Source: Clostridia bacterium (GTDB lineage Bacteria; Bacillota_A; Clostridia; Christensenellales; Aristaeellaceae). Taken from it: DNA of 19,410 nt. The notes under the pieces were generated by a model. The model did not search any database. It saw nothing but the letters and a program-made list of their open reading frames with translations, and was not told the origin of the DNA. Shown here in pieces: positions 6,077-13,909 of the stretch (the stretch's first letter is position 1; each line of letters opens with the position of its first letter). The stretch spans positions 1 through 19,410 of the forward strand of contig JAGBAU010000170.1 of NCBI GenBank assembly GCA_017938785.1, in the 5' to 3' direction. The position numbers and the translations under genes are program-made.

Positions 6077-8419
6077 TTATCGGATGGGACACACGCCGTT
6101 TGCGCAGTCGGCAGCACCGATATCCAGCTCCACTTCCTCCTTTTCGTATTTGGAGATGAGTGAAGGGTTGAACGGGCGCATGGCCGCCTTCCTGCGCAGG
6201 TATTCCTCCTCGGAGATGGCCTCATAGGGCAGCAGCTCGTAGAAGCTTTCATCGTAGCTCAGGAAAGACAGGGCTACCACATCGTCCCAGTTCTGCCAAA
6301 CCCATTCCTCCACGGCCTCCCATTCATGGTCGCGCACGTGCACGGTGATGGAGCAGTTGTGGTCCACATAGTTCTCCATGAACAGCTTGTAATTTTCCAG
6401 CTGCTCAATGGCGGATACATCCGCCTTCACCCGACCTTCGGGGGCCTGCACCGGGAATTCCACTACCTTGGTACGGCAGGTCTTTTCATCCTGGCCCACC
6501 TCGGGGTACACCGGATAACCCAGCTCCTCGCACACCCTGCACAGCGGGTCAGTAGCGGAGATGCGGATACGGCGCACATAGTAGGGCGCGTGGGAATAGT
6601 GGATGCCGCTGGATACCGTGGGCAGCAGGGACAGCGTACCCTCAGGCTTCACGGTGGTCACCAGTATGGGCGCGTTCACGCCGTATGCGGCAGCCAGGCT
6701 CCCGGCAGCCTCATGGGCTGCGGCGCGCAGTTCACGAAGCAGACCGGCCTGTCCGTCCCGGTCGAGGCCCACGGCGTTCACCATGTCCTGCCAGCCGGTG
6801 AGGGAACATCCCAGCAACCGGTCGCGCTGCTGCACGGCGTTCCAGCGGTGCATCTCCAGCTCGCGGAAGGTCATGCGCAGGCCCGCGCGGGCGCTCATTT
6901 TCTGGGCTTCCAGCAGGGCTTCCCTGTTCAGCTTTCCATCCTCCACAAAGGCCATCACGTTCACGGTGGTCAGGTTGCACAGGCCGTGGCTGTCCAGCAG
7001 GATTTCGCCGCAGGGATTGCAGCCCCGGAAGTTGGGCCTTCTCTTCAGGCCCGCCGCCTCGTTCACCCAGCCCGGCTCGCCGGAGTAGCGCATCTGGCGA
7101 ATGTGCCAGTTGAGCTGTTCGCGGGTGGGCTTGCGGCGGTAGAAGATGGAATTGTTGCTCATCTGCCGGTGGGCGATGGATTTGTCCATCTCCCACTTGC
7201 CGCCTACCTGGCGGTAGAGATTGGTCTTTGCCTGGATGCACTCTTCGTCATCCTGGTCAATAAGGCCGATCTCGGAAGTTCTGCGCACGCCGCCGGACAC
7301 CACGTTTTCGCCGATGATGTTGGCGATATCCAGCAAGTCGATGGGGCGCAGCTTTACACGAGTCTTGCCGTCCCGCAGGCCCGCCGCGGTGATCACCCGG
7401 TGAATCTTATCCAGCATGGCCATCATGGATTCATAGCCGCTGGCTGTGCCGCCGAACACCTTCAGCCGCTCGCCCTTGGGGCGGATGGAATCGTATTCCA
7501 CCATGATGCGGCGAATCTTACTGTATTCCTGATTGGTGAGGAGATTGAAATAGTGTTCCAGCGCCTGTGCCCAGCCCTCCTTGGAATCGCCGATGGTGAG
7601 GATGGCCGTATCCCCGGAGAAGCCCAGGCAGGTGTACTCCAGCCGTTCATGCTTCTCCCGCGCCTTATAGGCGCGATGGATGATTTCCATATCGGTACGG
7701 ATTTTCGGCAGCTTTTCGGCGTCCGTTTTAAGCACACGCACGCCCACGCCGCTGCCCACCATCAGCAGGTAAAACAGATCGTGGTAGGCTGCGTAATCGT
7801 CAATCACCTCAAAGGCGCAGTTGTAGTTGGCCATGGGGTAGGAATCGGACACGGGAGTCTGCCCCACCCACAGGGTGCGTCCGGACAGGAACTGGCGGAG
7901 ATTAAAGATGTTGTCGTAGAGCTTTTCCGCCTCCTCCCGGCTGGTCGGGGCCAGGGAGCAGTTGTATTCCACGGCACGGCGCACCGTTTCCCACCAGAAT
8001 TCGCGCCGGTTCAGCTCCGGCAAGAAGCGGGAATAGGTTCGAGAATACACAAAGGAGCCCAGTTCGCCCATGGGGCTGGGCGCATGCTTGTAGCCGGACA
8101 GAAATTCCCGACTGAGCAGGCCCTCCTGCCAATCCGTACGATTGCGGGTTTTATCCTTGTCCATGCGGTAGAGGATGTAGGCCTTGGCCGTGGGGAAACG
8201 TCCTTGTTCGAACAGGGTTTCCTCCACAGTGTCCTGTATGGTTTCGATATCCACAGTTTCCTCGCCCCGGGTGCGCAGCTTCTGCTCCACCGCATCGGTC
8301 ACCCGGTGGGCGGCGGCGTCGTCATGCTCCCCGGCAGCGGCAGCTGCCAGGGTGACCGCCCGCAGAATGAACCCATTATCGAAGGCGACGATCTTTCCGT
8401 TTCTCTTTCTGACTTGCAT
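6077..8419 (-). CDS. nrdJ: Adenosylcobalamin-dependent ribonucleoside-triphosphate reductase (class II)
   Basis: This enzyme reduces ribonucleotides to deoxyribonucleotides by a B12-generated thiyl radical, without oxygen. It has 780 residues. Residues 1-90 form an ATP-cone (VRKRNGKIVAFD, then IQDTVEETLFEQGRFPTAKAYILYR), a regulatory domain that the classic Lactobacillus leichmannii enzyme lacks. The catalytic core matches the RTPR subgroup: Cys201 (NYNCAFE) and Cys481 as the reducing pair, Cys470 (NPCGE) as the thiyl residue and Glu472. The 11-residue spacing of Cys470 and Cys481 equals that of C408 and C419 in L. leichmannii. The C-terminal shuttle pair Cys772/Cys777 (CANGVCPIR) is intact. 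The start at 8419 has GGAGG six bases upstream. It follows yqeC by 57 bases containing a hairpin and possibly its own promoter. No cobalamin riboswitch fits in that gap. Confidence 0.95.
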   Translation of the reverse strand: MQVRKRNGKIVAFDNGFILRAVTLAAAAAGEHDDAAAHRVTDAVEQKLRTRGEETVDIETIQDTVEETLFEQGRFPTAKAYILYRMDKDKTRNRTDWQEGLLSREFLSGYKHAPSPMGELGSFVYSRTYSRFLPELNRREFWWETVRRAVEYNCSLAPTSREEAEKLYDNIFNLRQFLSGRTLWVGQTPVSDSYPMANYNCAFEVIDDYAAYHDLFYLLMVGSGVGVRVLKTDAEKLPKIRTDMEIIHRAYKAREKHERLEYTCLGFSGDTAILTIGDSKEGWAQALEHYFNLLTNQEYSKIRRIMVEYDSIRPKGERLKVFGGTASGYESMMAMLDKIHRVITAAGLRDGKTRVKLRPIDLLDIANIIGENVVSGGVRRTSEIGLIDQDDEECIQAKTNLYRQVGGKWEMDKSIAHRQMSNNSIFYRRKPTREQLNWHIRQMRYSGEPGWVNEAAGLKRRPNFRGCNPCGEILLDSHGLCNLTTVNVMAFVEDGKLNREALLEAQKMSARAGLRMTFRELEMHRWNAVQQRDRLLGCSLTGWQDMVNAVGLDRDGQAGLLRELRAAAHEAAGSLAAAYGVNAPILVTTVKPEGTLSLLPTVSSGIHYSHAPYYVRRIRISATDPLCRVCEELGYPVYPEVGQDEKTCRTKVVEFPVQAPEGRVKADVSAIEQLENYKLFMENYVDHNCSITVHVRDHEWEAVEEWVWQNWDDVVALSFLSYDESFYELLPYEAISEEEYLRRKAAMRPFNPSLISKYEKEEVELDIGAADCANGVCPIR

Positions 8420-8452
8420 ATATTCCTCCGCGATTTGCGTTTGTTTTTCTTT

Positions 8453-8480
8453 TAGATAAACGCAATGCGCAGGATTTCAA
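8453..8480 (-). promoter_or_regulatory. Possible weak promoter for the ribonucleotide reductase gene
   Basis: On the minus strand, TTGAAA (8475-8480) and TATCTA (8453-8458) are 16 bases apart, upstream of the nrdJ start. The -10 is a poor match and the -35 lies inside a hairpin, so this is a tentative call. It would let nrdJ be transcribed independently of the selenium operon. Confidence 0.3.
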
Positions 8481-8498
8481 ACGTGAAAATCCTGCGCA
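8466..8498 (-). other. Strong hairpin between yqeC and nrdJ, no clear T-run
   Basis: TGCGCAGGATTT (8466-8477) pairs perfectly with AAATCCTGCGCA (8487-8498) around a nine-base loop, overlapping the yqeC stop codon. Downstream on the minus strand there is only TTGCGTTTATCT, not a proper T-run. It may be an inefficient terminator, or a processing or mRNA-stability element separating yqeC from nrdJ. Confidence 0.5.
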
Positions 8499-9082
8499 AG
8501 TGCAATCCATTCGGGTGAACCATCGTGGTTGGGCTGCACGATGATGTGTTTGCCCGGATATTTTTCTTTGAGTGGTTTCAGATAACCCTCCCGCACCAGG
8601 GTCCGGACATGATCGATGGTGATGATGGTTTCATCGGTGATGCCCAGGCATTTTTTCACCAACTCCAGCCTATGACATACCTGCCGGGCAGGACGGCCGA
8701 CGCCATGCAGTCCGCAGACCACAACGATTTCATCCACATTCTCATAGATCACCGGCTCTCCCCCGGCAGGAAACTTCAGTGGCAGGTGCTTGGAGCCGTC
8801 CGCCTCCACCAGCACCACATCCGCATGCTTGCATACCTCCCGGTAAACCTCATCCGGCAGAGGAGCAATCTTCTCGCCACAGGGAGTACCCGCCATGGCA
8901 TAGCCGGTTTCCTCCAGGCGGCGGATAATGGCCTGCGCGTCATCGGTGACCAGGGTATCCGCTTCAATGAACATGTGGGTAGAGGTCGTGACGAACACCC
9001 TCATACCCGCTTCCCTGCATGCCTGGGCGCGGCGCTTGAGCAGGGTGGTTTTCCCGCCGGAACCCACGTAGGCGATCACCAT
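8477..9082 (-). CDS. yqeC: Selenium-dependent hydroxylase accessory protein YqeC
   Basis: This 201-residue protein begins with a P-loop (GSGGKTTLL, residues 7-15), continues with TTSTHMF, and has the VEADGSK motif, features of the YqeC family. YqeC occurs together with yqeB, selD and xdhC in genomes that carry selenium-dependent molybdenum hydroxylases. It is thought to act in maturation of the labile-selenium cofactor site, probably by nucleotide hydrolysis, but the reaction is not established. It starts one base after the yqeB stop, with only a weak GGGCGGG site, so translational coupling to yqeB is likely. It is the last gene of the selenium operon before the hairpin. Confidence 0.88.
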   Translation of the reverse strand: MVIAYVGSGGKTTLLKRRAQACREAGMRVFVTTSTHMFIEADTLVTDDAQAIIRRLEETGYAMAGTPCGEKIAPLPDEVYREVCKHADVVLVEADGSKHLPLKFPAGGEPVIYENVDEIVVVCGLHGVGRPARQVCHRLELVKKCLGITDETIITIDHVRTLVREGYLKPLKEKYPGKHIIVQPNHDGSPEWIALAQDFHV

Positions 9083-9083
9083 G

Positions 9084-9896
9084 CTACACCCGCCCCTTCA
9101 GGTTCAGGATGGCCTCCACCACGCCGCCGGCAATGCACCGGGCCTTATCGGAGATGGTGAAGCAGTTGTTGTATTCCTCCACACGGGGATCAATATCTGT
9201 AATTTTGAAGCCCTCAGTCACGGGATAGCCGTCCCGGATGAGTCCGCGCAGCAGGCCTTCGATGGTGGCGGGCACGGGCACTTCTCCCCTGTCGGTCTCC
9301 ACGATGGCGATAATCTCACCCTTGTGCACGGTATCCGTGATCTTTTTCACGTTGCGCAGCACGCCCGCTGCCGGGCTGTGAATCACGCGCTCCTTACCGT
9401 AGCCGCCGATGATGCCGGGCACGCCGGTGTTCTCCTCAGCGCAGCCCTGCCGGATCACCCTGCCCAGTTGATGTCCGCGCCGGGTTTCGATCACCGCATC
9501 CACATCCACGCCAGCTTCAAAGCCGGGGCCCAGGGCCACGGTGATGGGCGCCATGCCGCGATGGGTGCCCAGTTTCTTCTTAGCGAGGATGGCGTCCACC
9601 ACGGCCATGGGCTGCAAGGGGACAATGCTCTCCCCCGCCGGGTCCACCAGCATGGCGAGCTTTCCTGCGCCGATCAGTTCGAGCGCCTCCTCTGCGGAAC
9701 GAGCCAGGGTGCAGGTCACATCCTCAACCTGTTGGCTGCCCTCGTAAACCGCTTCGGAAAAGGCCACGTTTCGGCGAATGGCGGAAGGCGCTTCCGCCTC
9801 CAGCACCAGCACAGGAAAGCCGCACTTATGCAGCTTATAGATCGTTCCGCTGGCAAGATCTCCGCCGCCGCGGACGATGATCAGATTCTCCATCAT
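9084..9896 (-). CDS. yqeB: Selenium-dependent molybdenum hydroxylase maturation protein YqeB
   Basis: The 270-residue product matches the YqeB (EF2563) family. It has an N-terminal Rossmann-like segment (LIIVRGGGDLASGTIYKLHKCGFPVLVLE, residues 5-33), then IRRNVAFSEAVYEG, a MAPITVALGPGFEAG segment and a C-terminal lipoyl/biotinyl-like stretch (VIHSPAAGVLRNVKKITDTVHKGEIIAIVE). The family marks the SDMH trait by phylogenetic profile and is inferred to help place selenium at the molybdenum centre; the chemistry is unproven. ATG 9896 has GAGG five bases upstream, and a second ATG directly follows, so the start may be one codon later. It lies seven bases after selD and one base before yqeC. Confidence 0.9.
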   Translation of the reverse strand: MMENLIIVRGGGDLASGTIYKLHKCGFPVLVLEAEAPSAIRRNVAFSEAVYEGSQQVEDVTCTLARSAEEALELIGAGKLAMLVDPAGESIVPLQPMAVVDAILAKKKLGTHRGMAPITVALGPGFEAGVDVDAVIETRRGHQLGRVIRQGCAEENTGVPGIIGGYGKERVIHSPAAGVLRNVKKITDTVHKGEIIAIVETDRGEVPVPATIEGLLRGLIRDGYPVTEGFKITDIDPRVEEYNNCFTISDKARCIAGGVVEAILNLKGRV

Positions 9897-9903
9897 AGTT
9901 TCC

Positions 9904-10941
9904 TCATTCCAGCACCAGGCTGGAAGCTTCCTTTTCTGTGACGTAACCGACGATCGCAGCTTCAGGAATCACGGTCTGCATTTCCCGCAGGCAATCCTGC
10001 GCCGCTTCTTCCGGCAGGGCAAACATCAGGCCGCCGCTGGTCTGCGGATCATAGAAGATATCCTGCAGGGCAAGCGGAATCTCACCGCGCACCTGTACCG
10101 CCGCCTGGGCATATTCCCGGTTGCGGTAAGCGCCCGCCGGGACAAGGCCCATGGAGGCAAGCTCCAGCGCCTCGGCATGATAGGGCACATCCTGTGCCCG
10201 GATATGAATCGTACAACCGCTTCCCTGGGCCATTTCGAAGCTGTGACCCAGCAGGCCGAAGCCGGTCACGTCGGTACAGCTGTGAACGGGATACTTCACC
10301 ATCACATTCCGGGCCGCTTTGTTCAGGGTGGCCATCTGGCGATGGATGCGTGCAATCACATCCGCGTCCACCAGTTCCGCCTTCGCGCCGGTGGTGATGA
10401 CGCCCACGCCCAGGGGCTTGGTGAGCATCAGCACATCGCCGGGCTTGGCATTGCTGTTGGTGAGCACCTTTTCCGGATGCACAAAGCCGGACACCGCCAA
10501 GCCGTAGATGGGCTCCGCACCGCGTATGGTGTGGCCGCCGGTGATGATGGCTCCCGCTTCGTAGGCAGCATCGTAGCCGCCGCGCAGGATTTCCCGGATG
10601 GTTGCATCATCCATGGCGTCCGCCGCACACAATATGTTCAGCGCCAGCTTCGGTTCGCCACCCATGGCGTACACATCGCTCAGGGCGTTGGTGGCGGCGA
10701 TGCGGCCGTACATATAGGGGTCATCCACGATGGGCGGGAAGAAATCCGTAGTCTGGATGAGCGCCGTATGATCGTCCAGTACGTAGACGCTGGCGTCGTC
10801 GCTCTTGTCAAAGCCCACAATCAGCCTGGGATCGCTATGGGTATGAAAGCCCTCCAGCATGCGCGCCAGGGTGCCCGCGCCCAGCTTCGCACCGCAGCCC
10901 GCGCAGTTGGCCAGCTTTGTAAGTCTTACTTCCGTTTCCAT
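9904..10941 (-). CDS. selD: Selenide, water dikinase (selenophosphate synthetase), Cys form
   Basis: SelD makes selenophosphate from selenide and ATP. The 345-residue product is full length. The active-site loop reads AGCGAKLG: Cys16 occupies the nucleophile position (often Sec in other species) and Lys19 is kept, while the second Cys of the usual GCGCK is Ala18. In E. coli the first Cys (Cys17) and Lys20 are the essential ones, so activity is expected. Nucleotide-binding motifs are present (VGFDKSDDASVYVLDD, TTDFFPPIVDDPYMYGRIAATNALSDVYAMGG, GGHTIRG, CTDVTGFGLLGH, DPQTSGGL). It is embedded in the SDMH gene set, with no selA or selB nearby. GAGG lies eight bases before ATG 10941. It follows yedF by nine bases. 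Confidence 0.97.
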   Translation of the reverse strand: METEVRLTKLANCAGCGAKLGAGTLARMLEGFHTHSDPRLIVGFDKSDDASVYVLDDHTALIQTTDFFPPIVDDPYMYGRIAATNALSDVYAMGGEPKLALNILCAADAMDDATIREILRGGYDAAYEAGAIITGGHTIRGAEPIYGLAVSGFVHPEKVLTNSNAKPGDVLMLTKPLGVGVITTGAKAELVDADVIARIHRQMATLNKAARNVMVKYPVHSCTDVTGFGLLGHSFEMAQGSGCTIHIRAQDVPYHAEALELASMGLVPAGAYRNREYAQAAVQVRGEIPLALQDIFYDPQTSGGLMFALPEEAAQDCLREMQTVIPEAAIVGYVTEKEASSLVLE

Positions 10942-10950
10942 AAGGATACC

Positions 10951-11571
10951 TCAGGGACGGATGATGGTGCGGGCGCTCTCCATGCGCTCCACGATATCAT
11001 ACATATTGGTCACGCCGCCCACGGCCAGCTTTTCCTTCAGACCGTAAAAGTCCAGACAGGTGCCGCAGGTGAAGATGTTCACGCCCTCGCTCTCCAGCAG
11101 CTTCATATCCTCCAGGGTATCCGCGCCCTCGCAGGTGAGATATGCGCCGGTGTTGTAGCACAGGATGGTTTCCGGCAGCTGGTCCTGCTTAGTGAGAGCG
11201 AACACGAAGGCCTTCATCAGGGTCTTGCCCAGCTTTTCATCTCCGCCGCCCATGACATTGGCGGACAGCACCACCAGCATCCCCTTTTTGCGGCTGTCCA
11301 CAACGCAGGCAATCTCCTCTTCCTGTGCTTCAACGGCCGCAGGAACCGCATCGCCGATGCGGATGACCACGGCAAATTCCTTCTCACCCTTCTTCTCCCC
11401 GGCAGCCGCATAGCCCTTGTGAGCTGCGAAGCGCTGCAGGTTCTGGACTGCGACTTCATTGTCCACCAGCACAGTAAGCACGTCGCCTGCGTGCATTTCC
11501 TCGGAAGCCTTCTTTGCGTTTACCACAGGCAGCGGACAAGCCATGCCGCGTGCATCAATCGTTCTTTCCAT
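10951..11571 (-). CDS. yedF: Sulfurtransferase-like selenium metabolism protein YedF
   Basis: This is a 206-residue, two-domain protein. Residues 1-70 form a TusA/SirA domain with the CPLP motif (Cys12). Residues of about 90-206 form a DsrE-like domain with Cys169 and Cys172 (TCGTCLDFYGLKEKL). YedF proteins co-occur with SelD and are thought to carry selenium as a persulfide-like adduct on Cys; direct biochemistry is limited. The start at 11571 lies three bases after the aminotransferase stop, and the ribosome site AAGGAGGAAT overlaps that stop, so translation of the two is probably coupled. It sits between the likely selenium-mobilising enzyme and selD, which fits a selenium relay. Confidence 0.92.
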   Translation of the reverse strand: MERTIDARGMACPLPVVNAKKASEEMHAGDVLTVLVDNEVAVQNLQRFAAHKGYAAAGEKKGEKEFAVVIRIGDAVPAAVEAQEEEIACVVDSRKKGMLVVLSANVMGGGDEKLGKTLMKAFVFALTKQDQLPETILCYNTGAYLTCEGADTLEDMKLLESEGVNIFTCGTCLDFYGLKEKLAVGGVTNMYDIVERMESARTIIRP

Positions 11572-11574
11572 AGT

Positions 11575-12714
11575 TTATTCCTCCTTCGCCAGTTCCCGCA
11601 GCGCAGAAACGGCAGTTTCAATTTCTTCCATGGTATTGAAATGGGAAAAGCTGAAGCGCACCGCCCCCTGTTCCACGGTACCCAACGCCTCATGCATCAG
11701 CGGTGCACAGTGGGCGCCTGGCCGGGTGGCGATGCCATAGCTCTCAGAAAGGACGTCGCTGACCTGTGCGGAATCGTAATCCCGCACATTCAGGCACACA
11801 ATGGGGCATCTTTCCATATCAGAAAAATCGCCGTAGACGGCAACGCCCGGTATTTCGCGTACCTGTTCATAGAAGCTGCGCATCAACTCCTGTTCCTTCC
11901 GGCGAAGGCTATCAATACCCGCATCCATTATCCAGCGCACTGCGGCATTCAGCCCCGCCAGTCCGTGGGCATTCAGAGTACCCGCCTCCAGCCGGGTGGG
12001 CATCTGGGTAGGATGGCTGCGGCTATAGGTTTGCACGCCGCTTCCGCCGGACAGCAGCGGACGCACATCCACGCCCTCCCGCACATACAGGCCGCCTGTG
12101 CCCTGGGGACCAAGAAGCCCCTTGTGGCCGGTGAAGCACAGGATATCCACCTGCATTTCCTGTACATCGACGGGGAACACCCCCGCCGTCTGGGACGCAT
12201 CCACGATGAATAATAAACCATGCGCCTTTGCAATGCCGCCGATGCGGCGAATGTCCAGCAGGTTGCCCGTCAGGTTGGAACCGTGGGTGCAGATGATGGC
12301 CCGGGTGTTTTCCCGGATGTGAGCTTCGAAATCCGCATAATGGATTCTTCCCTGCTGGTCAGCGGGCAGGATGGTCAGCTCCACGCCCCGTTCTTCCATT
12401 TCATACAGGGGACGCAGCACGCTGTTATGTTCCAGCGCAGTGGTAATCACATGGTCGCCGGGGTTCAGCGTACCCTTGATGGCCATGTTCAGCGCCTCGG
12501 TGGAATTGGCGGTGAAGGCGATGCGCTCCGCCTTCTCCGCATGGAATAAATCCGCCAGCGCCCGCCGGGCATCATACACGATGCGCGACGCATCCAGCGC
12601 GCCGTCGTGCACGCCGCGCCCGGGATTGCCGATGGCGCACATTGCCTGAGCCACGGCCTGCACCACCACATCGGGTTTTTTCATGGTGGTAGCCGCATTG
12701 TCAAGATAGATCAT
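11575..12714 (-). CDS. Cysteine desulfurase / selenocysteine lyase-like class V aminotransferase
   Basis: This is a PLP enzyme of 379 residues from the class V aminotransferase subfamily typified by EF2568 of Enterococcus faecalis, found beside selD. PLP residues seen: His95 (LEHNS), Asp172 (VDASQTAG) and the Schiff-base Lys198 (TGHKGLLGPQG). The mobile-loop Cys336 lies in RPGAHCAPL, as needed to accept sulfur or selenium as a persulfide or perselenide. It probably mobilises S or Se from cysteine or selenocysteine for YedF and SelD; which one cannot be settled from sequence. The ribosome site GGAGG is five bases before ATG 12714. It starts ten bases after the DUF3343 gene. Confidence 0.92.
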   Translation of the reverse strand: MIYLDNAATTMKKPDVVVQAVAQAMCAIGNPGRGVHDGALDASRIVYDARRALADLFHAEKAERIAFTANSTEALNMAIKGTLNPGDHVITTALEHNSVLRPLYEMEERGVELTILPADQQGRIHYADFEAHIRENTRAIICTHGSNLTGNLLDIRRIGGIAKAHGLLFIVDASQTAGVFPVDVQEMQVDILCFTGHKGLLGPQGTGGLYVREGVDVRPLLSGGSGVQTYSRSHPTQMPTRLEAGTLNAHGLAGLNAAVRWIMDAGIDSLRRKEQELMRSFYEQVREIPGVAVYGDFSDMERCPIVCLNVRDYDSAQVSDVLSESYGIATRPGAHCAPLMHEALGTVEQGAVRFSFSHFNTMEEIETAVSALRELAKEE

Positions 12715-12724
12715 GTTTCCTCCG

Positions 12725-12961
12725 TCAAACCAGGCAGCGGTACACGCCCTGGGGCTCGATGCGCTGTTCCTTCATGTGCTGCAGGAGCGCTTTTTCACTC
12801 TCAGGCTTTGCGCACCAGGCCAGTCCGCAATCCGCAGAGATGGAGCCGGGCACGGGAATCAGCCGCCCGTCCATACCGGCCTGCTTGCAGCTGAGCTCCA
12901 TAGCCATGGCCACCGTGGTGGTATAAAAGGTGATTACCAATTTTTCCGTGCGTTTAATCAT
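12725..12961 (-). CDS. DUF3343 small Se/S carrier-like protein
   Basis: This 78-residue cytoplasmic protein matches the DUF3343 family, annotated as putative Se/S carriers because it recurs next to selD, yedF and class V aminotransferase genes. Seen features are the N-terminal beta strand KLVITFYTTTVAMAMELSCKQAG, the turn LIPVPGSISADCGLAW, and four cysteines (25, 45, 50, 76). The CGLAW-type segment is the family hallmark. The start at 12961 is chosen because its ATG overlaps the TGA of the upstream gene (ATGA), giving translational coupling. An earlier in-frame ATG at 12985 lies inside the upstream gene. A function as a selenium or sulfur carrier is inferred from context. Confidence 0.85.
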   Translation of the reverse strand: MIKRTEKLVITFYTTTVAMAMELSCKQAGMDGRLIPVPGSISADCGLAWCAKPESEKALLQHMKEQRIEPQGVYRCLV

Positions 12962-13866
12962 AGGCCTTTTCTCATTTCCTTGCACAGCTCTCGAAGGGTA
13001 TCCGGGGTGTCCGCATCCACAAGCTCCCAGGCGTTTTCAACGTTCATGCAGCGCACCCGGTCAGGATATTTTTCCAACAAGTATCCGCCGCCCCTCCTGT
13101 TCGGTAGATGCATCAGTTGCTCAAAGCTCCGGGCAGGAAACAGCACCGGCGCACCGGGGGCATCCCCATGGGCGGTTCGCCAGATGAAATCCCGTTCCGC
13201 TTCCCAGCTGCGCACCAGCTTCGCCACCGTATCCCGGGACAGAAGCGGCTGATCGCCGGGGATGAACATGCAGCCGTCCACATCGCCCACAGCCTCCAGC
13301 CCCAGTCGCACCGTATCGGAACGGTCGGGAAGATCGTGAAGGACAACCTCGATTCCCCGTTCCCGGCAGAGTTCGGCCACATCCCCGTGACGGGTCACAA
13401 CAACGCGCCGGTCAAAGATTCTCTCTGTGGCGCTCATGGCGCGGCAAATCATGGGTTCGCCGCCGAAATCCGCCATCAGCTTGTTGCCGCCAAAGCGCCT
13501 TCCCAGCCCGGAGGCCATGATCACGCAGCCCACCCTGGGAAAATAGTCCCGGTACAGGGATTCATTTGCCTGCGCACAGGCGTCCCGGTAGGCCTCATAG
13601 CGTTCCAGCCATGCCCGGCCTTCCTCGGTGAGACGGCTTCCGCCGCCGTTTTTTCCGCCGATGGCGCGGGTAGTCAGGGCAAAGCCTAGGGCTTTTTCCG
13701 CATTCTTCAGAAGCTTCATGGCCTTGGTGTAAGCCATATCCATGGCTATGGCCGCAGAATGCAGGGATCCCGTCTTTTCCACCATGCGCAGCAGGCGGCC
13801 AGGGCCTTCGCCGAAGAATTTTTCATTTTCATCGTTCAGAAACGTAATCTTGGTAATCGCCTTCAT
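12958..13866 (-). CDS. ModE-type DNA-binding domain fused to MocA-like cytidylyltransferase
   Basis: The 302-residue product joins two domains. Residues 1 to about 105 are a ModE/LysR-type winged helix: GRLLRMVEKTGSLHSAAIAMDMAYTKAMKLL, then the diagnostic GGKNGGGSRLTEEG segment. Residues of about 112-302 are a MocA/MobA-like nucleotidyltransferase with MASGLGRRFGGNKL (NTP loop), FIPGDQPLLS and GAPVLF, closest to the MocA type that makes molybdopterin cytosine dinucleotide. The molybdate-binding TOBE domains of ordinary ModE are absent. ATG 13866 is preferred because GGGGG is six bases upstream; ATG 13872 touches it. It is the first gene of the selenium/molybdenum maturation operon and its stop overlaps the DUF3343 start. 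A perfect ModE-like inverted repeat covers its promoter start, suggesting autorepression. Confidence 0.88.
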   Translation of the reverse strand: MKAITKITFLNDENEKFFGEGPGRLLRMVEKTGSLHSAAIAMDMAYTKAMKLLKNAEKALGFALTTRAIGGKNGGGSRLTEEGRAWLERYEAYRDACAQANESLYRDYFPRVGCVIMASGLGRRFGGNKLMADFGGEPMICRAMSATERIFDRRVVVTRHGDVAELCRERGIEVVLHDLPDRSDTVRLGLEAVGDVDGCMFIPGDQPLLSRDTVAKLVRSWEAERDFIWRTAHGDAPGAPVLFPARSFEQLMHLPNRRGGGYLLEKYPDRVRCMNVENAWELVDADTPDTLRELCKEMRKGL

Positions 13867-13881
13867 GGCCATCCCCCAGCC

Positions 13882-13909
13882 ATCGTTATAATTTTAAAAC
13901 TATAACGAT
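13882..13909 (-). promoter_or_regulatory. ModE-box-like operator
   Basis: A perfect 9-bp inverted repeat, ATCGTTATA (13882-13890) and TATAACGAT (13901-13909), is separated by ten A/T-rich bases. Written as CGTTAT-N12-ATAACG it has the same half-sites and spacing as the E. coli modA ModE site as I remember it. It abuts the -10 of the promoter below and covers the predicted start point, as a repressor operator would. Confidence 0.75.

Noticed and set aside
6326..8455. 709-codon plus-strand open frame
   Set aside because: It is the mirror of the ribonucleotide reductase gene in GC-rich DNA. The minus strand shows all catalytic motifs; this frame shows none.
8420..8476. Cobalamin riboswitch or NrdR box upstream of nrdJ
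   Set aside because: The gap is 57 bases, too short for a B12 riboswitch, and I saw no pair of NrdR-like boxes.
9877..12213. 778-codon plus-strand open frame
   Set aside because: It spans selD, yedF and part of the aminotransferase gene on the opposite strand, with low-complexity His/Gln-rich sequence, so it is a shadow frame.
8477..12961. Selenocysteine (in-frame UGA) in the selenium operon
   Set aside because: All products reach normal family ends without read-through. For the DUF3343 gene I followed the frame past its UGA and it gives only a few unrelated codons. SelD uses Cys at the usual Sec position.
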